From: Doryteuthis pealeii
Taxonomy: Eukaryota; Mollusca; Cephalopoda; Myopsida; Loliginidae
NCBI GenBank assembly: GCA_023376005.1
Contig: CM042157.1
Coordinates: 51,475,057 to 51,539,056, forward strand
Length of the DNA: 64,000 nt
Direction of reading: 5' to 3'
This document shows positions 52,691 to 62,550 of the stretch, piece by piece. Numbering within the stretch: the first letter of the stretch is position 1; each line of letters starts with the position of its first letter. Under the pieces are notes generated by a model that saw nothing but the letters and a program-made list of their open reading frames with translations, did not search any database and was not told where the DNA came from. The position numbers and the translations under genes were made by a program.

Positions 52691-53850
52691 GCATCATGGG
52701 TCCCCACCCACAACCAACAGGTGGTCCTATTATTTTAAGGGTTCTCTTTTTTTAAATACTAGCGACTGATTTATTGTGCCTTTCAAATAACGCAGAACAT
52801 GCTTTGCACTCGTTACATAAATTATTGTTGGTTTATCCAAATATTGTGACAATTTTGAAACCGTAAAAGATATATCCGGTCTCGCTACGAGACCGGATAT
52901 ATCTTTTACGGTTTCAAAATGATGTAAATTAAGGAACCAACAATTTCACGTTAGAGTCGGTTGACTATTGATTAATCCATTTTCATTATCAATCATTTTA
53001 TTTATATCAATTTCGCATGGAGTTTGTCGTGGTTTACAATCTCTCATGTTAAATTTGGATTACAACTTTTCAATATATCTTGATATCACTATATTCAATT
53101 GGATCCTTAAAAACCAGGACAGCCTTCCAAGATCGGACATTTTGAATTTTGAACTTAGGCTGGCTTTATTAAATTATCTTCAGTTTTTTAAGCAATTAGT
53201 ATATCATCTACCTATAATGACAAAATGATTGATGCTTCATTGTTAAAATCCTTAGTATATAGAGGGTTTAAAATCCTGGTCTATCAAGTAATTATGAAAT
53301 GTGTTATTCTAGGAGCAACCACTTTGTGTTAAAGCATATAAGGCCCTTTTGAGTTTCCATACATAATTCTTATTTTTATTTTCAAAACCTTTTGGTGGAT
53401 CTATATATCTCAAAGTCCAAAGGAGCATTTGAATACGCACTTTTGACATCAAGATGGTGTCCTAGTAAGTCGTATTGTACGGCAACTTATCGAAGTTAGA
53501 TTTGTCGTTGGGTCTATATAATCTTCCCCATACATTTGTGAGAAGCCTTTTGCGACCAATCTCGCTTTATATTCACAAGTGTCATCATGTTTATATTTTA
53601 GATTATACACCCAATGATTCCCTATGATATTTTTATCACTTGGAGCAGTTTTTAATTCGAAAGTGTCATTCTCACCTAGAGAATAGTATTCTTTCTGCAT
53701 TACCAATGATAAACTTCGATCGTCTAAACATTAGATTAAGCATATATTGTCGTATTCTTTTCTGCAAAATCTGTATCCTTACTTTGATCAGATGGTGCGT
53801 GTATTATATGGTGTAGTTAAAGGATTTTTAAATACCTGAGAAATTTTACT
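52690..53850 (-). mobile_element. Ty1/copia retrotransposon fragment
   Basis: Minus-strand reading gives copia RT and RNase H blocks in order. The piece 53449-53706 has YYSLGENDTFELKTAPSDKN, IIGNHWVYNLKYKHDDTCEY and KARLVAKGFSQMYGEDYID, the classic copia RT start. Then HHLDVKSAYSNAPLDFEIY (about 53450-53395) carries the first catalytic Asp region. RPDISFTVSKLSQYLDKP at about 52895-52840, next to the RNase H region, is interrupted by a palindrome. No LTR, integrase or gag is seen, and the YVDD region is out of frame. The internal order sets copia apart from gypsy. Confidence 0.88.
52854..52922. repeat. 33-bp perfect inverted duplication in copia
   Basis: Arms 52854-52886 and 52890-52922 are exact complements (starting ATTTTGAAACCGTAAAAG) around a three-base centre CTA. 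The left arm continues the normal copia code for RPDISFTVSKLS; the right arm is its mirror image, inserted before that code in the reading direction. Confidence 0.97.
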
Positions 53851-54180
53851 TCCCACAGCTCGTATCTGGCTTCATTGCCACCAAAGAAAATCCATGTTAC
53901 AATTTTTGTGGCCATTTTTAAGTTTCAAGTGAGATCCCTTGTGTTAAGCAGAGGCTGATCCTTAGTGAAGAAACCTTTGATTGGTCCTCGGTGACCCATA
54001 GTGTTGAGTAGAATCCTTTGTTTGTTCCTCGGTGTCCCTTAGTCTTTGGTAAGATCCTTGCGTCTAGCCCTTGATTACAGATCCGTTCGTCAATGTCGAA
54101 TACGTGCAAATGAACAACCTTCAAGATCGGTGATTAAATAGTTAACTAACCACATATTCGAGCCGTTGATTGGCTGGTTT
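53850..54180 (-). other. Copia 5' remnant or spacer with imperfect repeats
   Basis: Two partly similar segments with TCCTCGGTGACCCATAGTG and TCCTCGGTGTCCCTTAGTC, each ending near ATCCTT, lie at about 53968-54015 and 54018-54062. Coding sense is unclear. Confidence 0.4.
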
Positions 54181-54376
54181 TAATCCACGCGCCCCCCACG
54201 CCGTTTGTAGCAGTTTCACAAAACAAAAAACCTCCAACATAAAGCCATAACTTGAGGCCACAGCAACATTTTTTTCTGTTATTGGTTATAACTCAAAACT
54301 ACTTTCGGAATTTATTGAATTGGCTGTGGTTTAAATTGCAGCAAACACACTTAAATCCATATCTGTTCTTTTACAT

Positions 54377-54758
54377 TTTTATTAGGGTGTGGGGTATATG
54401 ATGTGGGGCTCTACGTGGGGTGGTCTGTGGGGTACCTAGATAAAGTGCTGACCATGTGGGAATCCCCTTGATTCGTTTGCACACTGTGATTTGTCTGTCA
54501 TACTTAGAACTCACCATGCCATGTGGGAAGCCCTACGTAATGACAATTTGCCTTTTTGTTTCTCGAATCACGTGATCGAAACAAAATTCGAAAATCGATT
54601 TTTTTGTAAGGCCAGCTTTGTTTGGGTCCCGAGATGATTGTTTCTTATTTTTTGACCAATTAAAGGCATTTTGAAGGTATTTTCGTGCTACCCCACAGAC
54701 AACAACACGTGGAGCCCTACATGCGGCACCCCAGGTTTTACCCACACCCCTTTTATTA
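54377..54758. mobile_element. MITE with 8-bp target duplication (hAT-like)
   Basis: The 366-bp element (54385-54750) is flanked by an exact 8-bp direct repeat TTTTATTA (54377-54384, 54751-54758). Its ends are imperfect inverted repeats: GGGTGTGGGGTATATGATGT on the left and GGGGTGTGGGTAAAACC on the right when complemented. Complementary blocks then continue inward (GGGGC-TC-TACGTGG against GGGCTCCACGTG, and TCTGTGGGGTA on both). Eight-base duplications are typical of hAT transposons. No transposase is encoded, and the minus-strand frame across it is not a gene. Confidence 0.72.
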
Positions 54759-56600
54759 TGTCGGAGTGGCTAGACTTGTAAGAAAAAAAAAGAAATGATG
54801 TGTTAGAAAATGTATGTATCACAGTCTGCCCAAGGTTGACCAAAGTTGCCCGGACTAATTTGCATAGACGAACAAAAAATTCTCATTACTTACAAACATT
54901 TCTTATTAGTTTTTATTTCGGCGATCTTGATATGGTATTTTCGTCAGCTGAAGCATTTTCCTCATTTTAGCCAAATATTTGAGAAATGTCGAAGAGGATT
55001 TTGGATATGTTATTGTATACCATATGTCCTTTACTTGGTGTACATTTTGTCTTGACCTTATTTTTTCGAATTGGAATATATTTCTACTGAACTTTATGTA
55101 GGGAATGGTTTCCGGAATATGCAATAGTAAATTCTGCACTGAAGGATAGAGAACACTGTTGAAAACTTGAGAAATTGAAAACAGAAGAATTGGAGGAAAT
55201 TTTGAAGGAAGATGAGAAGAAACAAGGAAGTCGACGAGTGTTGACAATGTCCTTTCTCTTGTGACACAGAAAATAATTATGGTGCTAGAATGAGAGCTTC
55301 TTCCACTGACAACGTATTTTACAGATCTTGTTCAGACTATCAATTCTTTCACTCTATGTCATATTTTTTGTCTTGTCAGTGGTTCCGATCTGAAATGAAA
55401 TCGATCCATTTTCACACCATCTCATTACTCGAGATGAAAAACAGATTGTATGTAATAATTTCAGATATATGGCCTTGTGAATAAAAGCGTTGAATCTAGT
55501 TACCTGGCGATTGTAAATCGGAGGTGGGAAATTTTCCATAGTCGTTGGGGTTATGATTGGCATGAAGATGACCTCAACATCACCTCTTCCGGTAAGACGG
55601 ATTAGACTCGTGAGAATTAGTTTAGTTCAGATGCGATCATACTTTCGAGGAGCGTGGACGTTGTTGTCCATCTCCCACTGCGGTGGAATCAATATGAGCA
55701 GGGTTGTGAAATAAAGCTTTATCATAAAACAACCGTCGTGTTAATTGATTATTTAAAAAGATATGACAGCCAGAAGCAATCAACCCAAAGAAGAACCAAC
55801 AAGAAGTAGAAACCAACCCTTAACAAAAAACTCACTAGATCGATGGAAGAACATAGTGACCGGCCGAGTTAGACAAAGTAAGCAGAAGTTAACAAGTAAG
55901 AACCATCAACTATGATCCCATCATCTATTTACTATCTATCTATCGCTCTCCCCCATGTTGAACGAGTATATAACAATAATTGCAAAATATATCCTTTAAG
56001 CATTGGCAGAATAACTAAAACAATCTACTCACATAAAGAATTCTGTCTACACCTCTAAAGGACTAACTGTATTAATATTGAAAATGACGACACTAGTCTT
56101 GATATATACGTGTATAATAAGGATAATTGCTGATCTAAAAAAATGAAACAAAAATAGACGGAAAAAATCTGCTTAATGGTTGGATGGAGATCGAAAACCA
56201 AAACTGCACAATTATCCCGAGAAAGGAGAAGAAAATACTCCGTACCTTCTTTGAAACACGCGAAACAATTCATATAGCTTCGTAGACTAATTTTAAAACA
56301 GGAATGGCGTCCATTTTGGGGGAATAGAAAGGGTAACCTGTATTTATGTTGCATATATTATGTAATCAAAGTTGAATTAATTCTTTATTACATATATACA
56401 CCATCCAAATTTGAAAGATGACATCAAATTGTTTTATTCAATTCTTTCCTTTACATAGATGTATTGGTTGCTGAACCAACTGGAAATGAACCTCATTGTA
56501 TCCAAGTGCATATCACATTAAAACATAAAAACACTGTAATGTGACAGGCAACACTAGTATGTTGGACGTTTTACGTGGTGTAATAGTCGAAGACCACTGG
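54759..56600. other. No gene recognised
   Basis: AT-rich sequence with several open frames (54906-55247, 55290-55484, 56055-56354) that show no recognised domain. AATAAAGC near 55711 is a poly-A-signal-like motif without context. Confidence 0.5.
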
Positions 56601-56639
56601 GAGGAAATGATGCCTGTGATTGTGTCAGAGGAGAAGTCC

Positions 56640-57210
56640 CCAAGCATACTGAACAGCACCTAATCATAGTACACTCGTCGCCTCGAGGAGTCCCAGAAAT
56701 AAAGCCCAGCAGACTGATCGACACTGCACCAACACCTACTGGCTAAACCTGTGTCGCGACATAGAGACAGCTGGCAACATGGAAGATGCAAGAGGCATGT
56801 ACGAGGCCATCAAAAAAGCGACTGGCCTACCCATCATAAAAGCTGCATCACTCAAGACTAAGATGGGAGGAGTCATTACTGACCAAAGGAAGCAGCTGTA
56901 ATGTTGGGTTGAGCACTACCTAGAGCTATACACAACCCAAAACGTTGTGACGGACAATGCCCTATATTTAAGTAAAGCCATCGACCGCCCCGCTAATAGG
57001 ATGGCAACCATCAGAAGTATTAAAGAGCGGGAAAACAGCGTTTCTTCAACCATTACATGATCTACTTTTTATCTGCTGGGAAAAAGGACATGCATGACTC
57101 TATACAAGAATAAAGGAGACCGAAGCGACTGTAACAATTACCAAGGCATCTCCCTCCTTAGCATCATTGGAAAAGTTTTTGCTCGCGTTTCACTGGCACG
57201 CCTACAGAGT
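56640..57210 (+). pseudogene. LINE C RT N-terminal region
   Basis: NTYWLNLCRDIETAGNMEDA (about 56730-56789), RGMYEAIKKATGLPIIKAAS (about 56790-56850), KMGGVITDQRKQL and a 'CWVEHYLELYTTQNVVTDNA' block (about 56900-56960) match the stretch before LINE RT. In another frame, KNKGDRSDCNNYQGISLLSI (about 57109-57168) and IGKVFARVSLARLQ are RT motifs 0-1. The LTR insertion follows directly after ARLQ. Confidence 0.88.
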
Positions 57211-57520
57211 TGAAAATTGTCCATCAGCTTCTCTTTCTTTTCATCTTTCTCGAAACTCTGTTACTGAAGAACAAAAATGCAATGCACTGTTCAGGCCAAA
57301 ATGGGTCGCTTTTATAATAAAATAAAAGTTGCAATGCACCATGGGTAGTCACCCATAATGCCTCGCAACCTCTATAAAAAGTCCATTCTGTCCTCTCCAA
57401 CTTCTTGACACTTTTTACTCAGAGTGGGTACAATGGCGTACCTTCTGCCATGGACAGTTTCGCAGGCCAGGCTCCGAGGACGCTTTGAGTCAGGTAAGTT
57501 CGACTCGTCACTACAAGACT
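57206..57520 (+). repeat. Solo LTR (family L1), copy 1, inside LINE C RT
   Basis: The LTR (57211-57515) begins TGAAAATTGTCC and ends CGTCACTACA (TG...CA). The flanks AGAGT and AGACT are an imperfect 5-bp duplication; removing it rejoins the LINE code (ARLQ to RLLPIA). Inside are TTGCAATGCACCATGGGTAG, CTATAAAAAGTCCATTCTG (TATA-like) and TTGACACTTTTTACTCAG. This copy has little of the TTC repeat seen in the other two. Confidence 0.9.
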
Positions 57521-57700
57521 CTTACCTATAGCATCTACCCGCAGTCCCAGTGTAGTTTAAGTTCTGACCGGTCAACCCGTGGACATGATCTTCTCTCTAC
57601 GCCAGCTACAGGAAAAGTATCAGGAGCAGCAGGTGCCACTTTACATTGCGTTCATAGATTTACCGATGACAATATGGTGTCTTTATACTGTTGCAGATGA
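57516..57700 (+). pseudogene. LINE C RT motif 2-3 fragment
   Basis: In two frames one sees YPQSQCSLSSDRSTRGHDL and, shifted, MIFSLRQLQEKYQEQQVPLY followed by IAFIDLP (about 57582-57662). The second is the conserved 'IDMIF.LRQLQEKC.EQ..PLY.AFIDL' block leading to the first catalytic Asp. The sequence then leaves the LINE code until 57840, so the FADD region is missing. Confidence 0.87.
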
Positions 57701-57839
57701 TTGTCTGTCCATCCAGACTACTAGAAATCATCACTTCTTTCCATACAGATACGCACATCACAGTCTTTTTAATGTTACTTGCGCCTACACTGTTCTAGAT
57801 TTCTTTCTCTATGTTTCTCCAGTATGCTTTCAGGGACTG

Positions 57840-58260
57840 CAGTGAAGGAATTTACAACATGTACAAAACACGAAAGGAAACAATTTCCACCATCGGCGTC
57901 TACGCCGTATTCTTCACGTCCGCTGGCAGGATAAATTGCCCAACACAGACGTGCACCAACATGAATAGCATGATATGACACAAACACGTGGGAGGTAGAT
58001 GCAGAAAATCGAGCGACCTGGCGCCTAACCGTTAAGCAAGACACGAAGAGGAGTGAGGTAGGGGAGAGTAGTCTTGACAGTAAAGAGAGCCAGAAAGATG
58101 GAGAAAAACAGCAGCATCAGAAAGCATCCCCAGTTTGTGTGCAGTAGGTGCACCAAAGAATATCACTCAGGGATAAGCCTGCACAGCCACTTGCGCAGAT
58201 GCACATAATTAATATTTTTGACACTATGCCATCGTCATTAGTGTACGGAAAGTGCCAACA
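57840..58260 (+). pseudogene. LINE C tail with zinc finger
   Basis: NNFHHRRLRRILHVRWQDKL (about 57869-57928) and PNTDVHQHE, then 'DTNTWEVDAENRATWRLTVK' (about 57978-58035) match the 20-kb tail. After a Lys/Gln-rich linker the frame shifts and FVCSRCTKEYHSGISLHSHL follows (about 58133-58192), the CxxC...H finger. The sequence GCACATAATTA may be the stop. Confidence 0.83.
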
Positions 58261-58391
58261 AAAATAGTTAGTTAGACTCGCAGACCATTGATTGTAAATT
58301 TGATTCACACTGGGTGCTCTACACTTCTGGCGTTGTGTCATACTATGCTCAGCTTAGTAAATGACACAACACACATATATGAATATTATAA

Positions 58392-58429
58392 CGTTCTGAA
58401 AATTGACCACCAGCTTCTTCTCTTCTTCT

Positions 58430-58475
<46 letters not shown>

Positions 58476-58785
58476 TCGCTCTCTCTACAATCTGTTACTG
58501 AAGGACAAAAGTGTAGTGCACTGTTCAGGCCAAAATAGGTCGCTTTTATAGTAAAATAAAAGTTGCAATGCACCATGGGTAGTCACCCATAATGCCTCGC
58601 AACCTCTATAAAAAGTCCATTCTGCCCCCTCCAATTTCTTGACACTTCTTACTCAGAGTGAGTATAATGGCGTACCACATTCCTTCTTACCCCGACCACA
58701 TTCCTTTCCTTGCTAGGGACAGTTTCGCAGGCCAGACATCGAGGACGCTTTGAGTCAGGTAAGTTAGACTCGTTACTACACGTTC
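58392..58785 (+). repeat. Solo LTR (family L1), copy 2, with 5-bp duplication
   Basis: The LTR (58397-58780) begins TGAAAATTGACC and ends CTCGTTACTACA; the exact 5-bp repeat CGTTC flanks it (58392-58396, 58781-58785). A (TTC)n tract lies near its start (58418-58473). It shares AGTTGCAATGCACCATGGG, CCTCTATAAAAAGTCC and GGACGCTTTGAGTCAGGTAA with copies 1 and 3. Compared with copy 1 it has about 25 extra bases (ACCACATTCC repeated). The exact duplication confirms solo LTR structure. Confidence 0.93.
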
Positions 58786-58890
58786 TTATCTTTGTATGTA
58801 CATTACCGTAACAGAAAAATGGCTCACTGAAGCGAGATTTTTATAAGCATTAACTTCGAGAATAACGCCAAATCCAATCCAGATTGCAAT

Positions 58891-58923
<33 letters not shown>

Positions 58924-59280
58924 TAAAAAACAAATGAAAACTTGGAGAAAAGGGGATTTACAAATACTGGGGAATATTGGAAGTGGACATCATTAAACAA
59001 ATAGAGACTAAAGAAAAAGTTAAAAAAAGGAAAATCTCAGAAGAGCAAGAAAATTTATAAAAATCCCTGCAGTAGGAATCTCACCAAAGGAATAAATACC
59101 TAGGCCGTCGCCTAAACTATTCTTAAAATGGACAAGAGAAGAACTCTGACAGACAGACGAAAAGACAAGAAAGATGATGACGATACATTAGGCAATAACA
59201 CTCGAGAGATGACATAGACAAACTATATGTATCAAGAAAAGAAGATGTCGGTAGCATATTAGTTATCTGGTGTAGTTGAT
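58786..59280. other. No gene recognised; (AAT)n at 58891-58921
   Basis: A (TAA)n run of about 30 bp. The rest is A-rich without a motif. Confidence 0.55.
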
Positions 59281-59527
59281 CGTAATTCAGTGTGGAGGTT
59301 TGAGGGACAGGAGTTGGGTTGGTAGGGTTGTTAGGATTGATGGGAGTTGGAGGGAATGTAGGTAATGATTGGTACAATGATGTGCGATGAAGAGGAGGTA
59401 GGGGAAGAATGTTGAATATAAGTATTTAGCTGATACTAATCGTGTGTGGGTGTTGGTGTGTTTAGGAAGAAGAATGACACTTAACACCCGAAAAGCAAAG
59501 ACAACATCTCCCACACAAGATCGCACC

Positions 59528-59576
59528 AATGTCCTGAAGAAGGTTGCATCAACCAAAACGTTATAGCGTCGACATT
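59528..59576 (+). ncRNA. Hammerhead-like sequence (HH3), decayed core
   Basis: Plus strand: AATGTC (59528-59533) pairs exactly with GACATT (59571-59576) as stem I; CTGAAGA (59534-59540) follows; stem II is GGTTG-CAT-CAACC; stem III is ACG-TTATAG-CGT with C59570 as the cleavage base. The small stem III matches the minimal hammerheads of Penelope-like elements. The core is damaged: the G of GAA is A (AAAA) and there is one extra A after CTGAAGA, so self-cleavage is unlikely. It sits 210 bp from the PLE 2 nuclease, on the opposite strand. Confidence 0.6.
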
Positions 59577-59635
59577 ACCATCAAGAATAAATATTCATCC
59601 TTTGGAACACTTCGTGTTTTGTCTGTATTTTTCGA

Positions 59636-59646
59636 CACACACACAC

Positions 59647-59686
<40 letters not shown>
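59636..59686. repeat. (CA)n microsatellite
   Basis: About 50 bp of CA repeats with one AACA break. Confidence 0.95.
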
Positions 59687-59688
<2 letters not shown>

Positions 59689-59779
59689 TGTGACTACTGT
59701 ATTCGAAATTAATCTTATTTAAGGATGGTTTGTATTATTTGGTGTATAGAGAGCTACGAGTATTTGGAGGTTTTGTTTG

Positions 59780-60070
59780 TTTTTTTCTATGTGCAGTATG
59801 GGTGTATTTCCGTTAGGATTTTTCGGTAATTAGAGTGGGGGCATGTTTTTAAATGTTGTGAAATGGGGCTATTATCTGACATATGGAGAGTCAAGCGGCG
59901 GGACAAGGTCGTTGATGTAATACCGATGTAAATACTTTCATTTTTTGTGAGACAGCAATCTCCTAAGGGGCATTTGAATTTATATACTACATTAGTCTCA
60001 TTAGGATGACATGTCTGGGGAGATGAGTTGTTGCGCATAACAAGGTTAGTGATTTTAAATTTGGTGTAAT
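59780..60070 (-). pseudogene. PLE 2 GIY-YIG endonuclease
   Basis: The 83-codon piece 59787-60038 has NVVYKFKCPLGDCC (about residues 16-29), then SIYIGITSTTLSRRLTLHMS (about 35-54) and ISQHLKTCPH. 'VVYKF.C....C' followed by 'YIG.T...L..R...H' is the GIY-YIG nuclease core with its catalytic Arg; the preceding CxxxxC-type cysteines fit PLEs. The nuclease would cut target DNA for priming. The C-terminal Glu region is present only in part before the stop. Confidence 0.88.
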
Positions 60071-60079
60071 AAATAATTA

Positions 60080-60690
60080 ATTTTACCTTATGATTGTGCG
60101 TAGTTGAAGTGACGTTGTTCCGAATTAATTTTTTTGTGCTATTTCCTCAAGCTTGTAATTCCTGTGCATCTGTTTACGATAGTAAATTATGTTATTGGAA
60201 GAAGTATGTGCTGTAGTATTTTTTCCTTTTCAATTTTATGGATGGTCTGTTTGATTTGTTCGTCAACAACGTGATTAGGAAATTTGTTATTAACAAGTGT
60301 CTGTTTGATATTTTTAAGTTCAGAATAGAATATCGTCTTTGAGGGAGAAATGAGTTTTGCGCGATATATTAATTTTTTATAATAGCTTTTTTGTATTTTT
60401 CAGGGCATTCGCTATTATAATGAAGCGTACAGGAGTTAGTACTTGTGGGCTTTTTATATGGGTATGTTGTAAAAGTGTTAGTGTCAGTCAATACATCAAT
60501 GAATGGGAGTTGATTATTATTGTTAAGTTTATATGTTAAATTGTGGACAGAGTTTTTTTTTATGTCTGTTCAAGTTCAAGTAGTTCATTTGTGTTGTTGA
60601 CAAGAATACCATCAACATAACGAACGTAGATGCGGGGCCACGTAGAAATTATTTGAAGTAGGACCCAGAACGGAAAGTACTTGGTGTTAA
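60080..60690 (-). pseudogene. PLE 2 reverse transcriptase C-terminal half
   Basis: Minus strand, about 60650-60560: FWVLLQIISTWPRIYVRYVD, then GILVNNTNELLELE. The YVDD box of PLE RT reads YVDG here, so one catalytic Asp is lost. After a stop, TIINSHSLMYWLTLT-type code (about 60525) and, in another frame, TYPYKKPTSTNSCTLHYNSE match the post-YVDD region, where PLEs read 'LPFLDV...F.T.VY.KPT.T...LH..S..P'. Linker code continues to the nuclease. Confidence 0.82.
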
Positions 60691-60838
60691 GGAGAAATAA
60701 CTCCGAGTCGCGTGTGTATAAGTATACGTGTCTTATTCTCTACGTCATGTCAAGGACTGCCCCGCAGTCAAAAGCCCCTTAAGGCATTACAGATATTAGG
60801 ACCGCTTATGTAAATAAGTCTACCAGCATCCCCCATAC
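60691..60838 (-). repeat. Gypsy D polypurine tract and partial 3' LTR
   Basis: On the minus strand GTATGGGGGA (60838-60829) is followed by TGCTGGTAGACTTATTTAC, a fitting polypurine tract and LTR start. The LTR seems cut at about 60690, where PLE 2 code begins, so only about 135 bp remain. Confidence 0.65.
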
Positions 60839-61368
60839 ACACAAAAGTCTAAAATGTTTATTTTTATGTGAGTTGCCATTCACCATAGCGGTTAGGTGTC
60901 TTTCAGTGGTTCTTTTCAGACGTAGTTGTCTTTCAGCCATGTCTAGTTGCTGTTGTTTGGTGTTCTTTCCACTGCCGTTGCTAGTGATATCATATTTACA
61001 GTTTGTTCCTGTCATATTTCTGAACTTTGGTCTGTTTGTGAGTTTTAAATGTCTTCTGTTTCTCACTTGTCTTTTCCCATTTTCCAGTTCGATCATGTAT
61101 CGCCGGAATTCAAGTTTTTCTATTATGATCGCTCTTTTCCAATATTGGCCATTGCCGTATGACTGTACAGTCACTTGGTCACCTTTTCTTAGTTCTACCA
61201 GGTCATGGGCGTTCTTATCATATTGCTTCTTTTGGTGTTGTTTTGCCTTTCGTATTTTAATTTTTGCTTCTTCCACATTGAATGGGGTAGGCATTTCTTC
61301 ATCGTGGGCAATATGCTTCTCAGTTGTCTCCCGAATAAACTCTGTGCTGGAGACATTCCCATGGATTT
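60806..61368 (-). pseudogene. Gypsy D integrase C-terminal region
   Basis: The long open stretch reads IKIRKAKQHQKKQYDKNAHD, LRKGDQVTVQSYGNGQYWKR and FRRYMIELENGKRQVRNRRH, the end of the integrase with an SH3-like fold ('L..GD.V.VQ......W..G.I......R.Y.V...NG...RRNR.HL'). In a shifted frame at its start, SMGMSPAQSLFGRQLRSILP (about 61365-61306) is the usual 'G.SPAQ.L.GR.LR..LP' after the catalytic core. The solo LTR lies directly before it. The tail after 61000 is less conserved and ends at 60806. Confidence 0.9.
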
Positions 61369-61775
61369 TGTAGTAACGAGTCGAACTTACCTGACTCAAA
61401 GCGTCCTCGATGCCTGGCCTGCGAAACTATCCATGGCAGAAAAAGGAATGTGGTTGGGGTAAGAAGGAATGTGGTACGCCATTGTACCCACTCTGAGTAA
61501 AAAGTGTCAAGAAGTTGGAGGGGGCAGAAGGGACTTTTTGTAGAGGTTGCGAGGCATTATGGGTGACTACCCATGGTGCATTGCAACTTTTATTTGGCTA
61601 TAAAAGTAACCAATTTTGGCCTGAACGGGACACTGCATTTTTGTTCTTCAGTAACAGAGCGTCGAGAGAGCGAGAGAGGAAGTGAAAGAAGAAGAAGAAG
61701 AAGAAGAAGAAGAAGAAGAAGAAGAAGAAGAAGAAGAAGAAGAAGAAGAAAGAGAAGCTGGTGGACAATTTTTCA
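61369..61775 (-). repeat. Solo LTR (family L1), copy 3, inside gypsy D integrase
   Basis: Minus strand starts TGAAAAATTGTCCACCAGC and ends CTCGTTACTACA, as in copies 1 and 2. A (TTC)n tract (61688-61750 as AAG) lies near its start. It breaks the integrase between NTP and KSMGMSPAQ; taking it out rejoins the frame. I do not see a clean 5-bp duplication here. Confidence 0.91.
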
Positions 61776-62456
61776 TTGGCGTATTGGTAAACTCTAGTAA
61801 GGCTAGGCAAGGGTCACTATTTTCATTGTTACGTTTTTTAATAATGCCTTTTATTTGTTTGACCGCAGATTCCGCCATTCCGTTGGAGTTCGGCATCTCT
61901 GGTGAGCTGGGATTCCATTTAGATCCATATTTTCGAGCTAGTTTCTTCATCATTTAGTTGTCAAATTCGGGACCCCCATCGCTTACAACTTCTTCTGGAA
62001 TGCCATGCCTCATGAAGTGTTTCTTCATCAGTTTGACTGTGCAAACTGATGATGTTACTTGGAGTCGATCAACCATGGGATAGTTTGAGAAGTAATCCAC
62101 GAACACTAGATATTTCCTTCCAACAGGTGTCATGGTATCGAGACCAATACGTTGGAATGGGTATTCTGGCACTGTTCTTTGCTGTTTCTTGCAGAACATC
62201 TGCCGCACTGTACACAATTCATGTAACACTCTTGGAGTTCATGCTTCATTCCAGGCCAGAATATTGTGTCTAGGGCCCGTCTCATGTTGCTATCAACAGC
62301 TAGGTGGCTTGTGTGTGCCTTCTTCTTCATATCATTTCTCATTGAGGCAGGTATAAAAAGTCTGTCTTTGTAAAATATCAAACTATGCTTAGTTGACAGG
62401 TAGTCTTTGAATTTGTACAAGTGCTTCAACTGAGGTTCAATGGTTCTGTATCGCAT
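61776..62456 (-). pseudogene. Gypsy D integrase N-terminal and catalytic core
   Basis: The 62130-62456 piece has the zinc site HTSHLAVDSNMRRALDTIFW then YMNCVQC. The 61954-62229 piece has the core: RIGLDTMTPVGRKYLVFVDY with the first Asp, HGIPEEVVSDGGPEF with the second. 61776-61953 has KWNPSSPEMPNSNGMAESAV with the Glu. All three DDE residues remain, but two frameshifts and the LTR insertion break the gene. Confidence 0.93.
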
Positions 62457-62550
62457 TGGGAAGCCTTGTTTGATCAGTTCTATGACCTTTTGTAGATCTT
62501 CATTTTCCTTAGTGGCTTTGATTAGCCTGTTCCTGGTCTGCTCGCTTACA

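Larger units (their letters stand above)
56640..58260 (+). mobile_element. LINE C (non-LTR retrotransposon fragment, split by an LTR)
   Basis: Plus-strand order: region between endonuclease and RT, RT N-terminal motifs, a solo LTR (57211-57515), RT motif 2 and strand A, a deletion of the catalytic core, then the C-terminal blocks and zinc finger (57840-58215). It is of the same family type as the tails at 19880 and 34925. Confidence 0.85.
59750..60690 (-). mobile_element. Penelope-like element 2 (RT end and GIY-YIG nuclease)
   Basis: Minus-strand order is RT palm, RT thumb/linker, then a GIY-YIG endonuclease: the PLE layout. It is bounded on the right by the gypsy D LTR. Frames are broken by stops, and the 5' half of RT is absent. 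Confidence 0.86.

Noticed and set aside
58349..58576. Arg-rich frame that could be a nuclear protein
   Set aside because: It is the (TTC)n tract of the solo LTR read on the minus strand; similar frames at 61573-61810 have the same origin.
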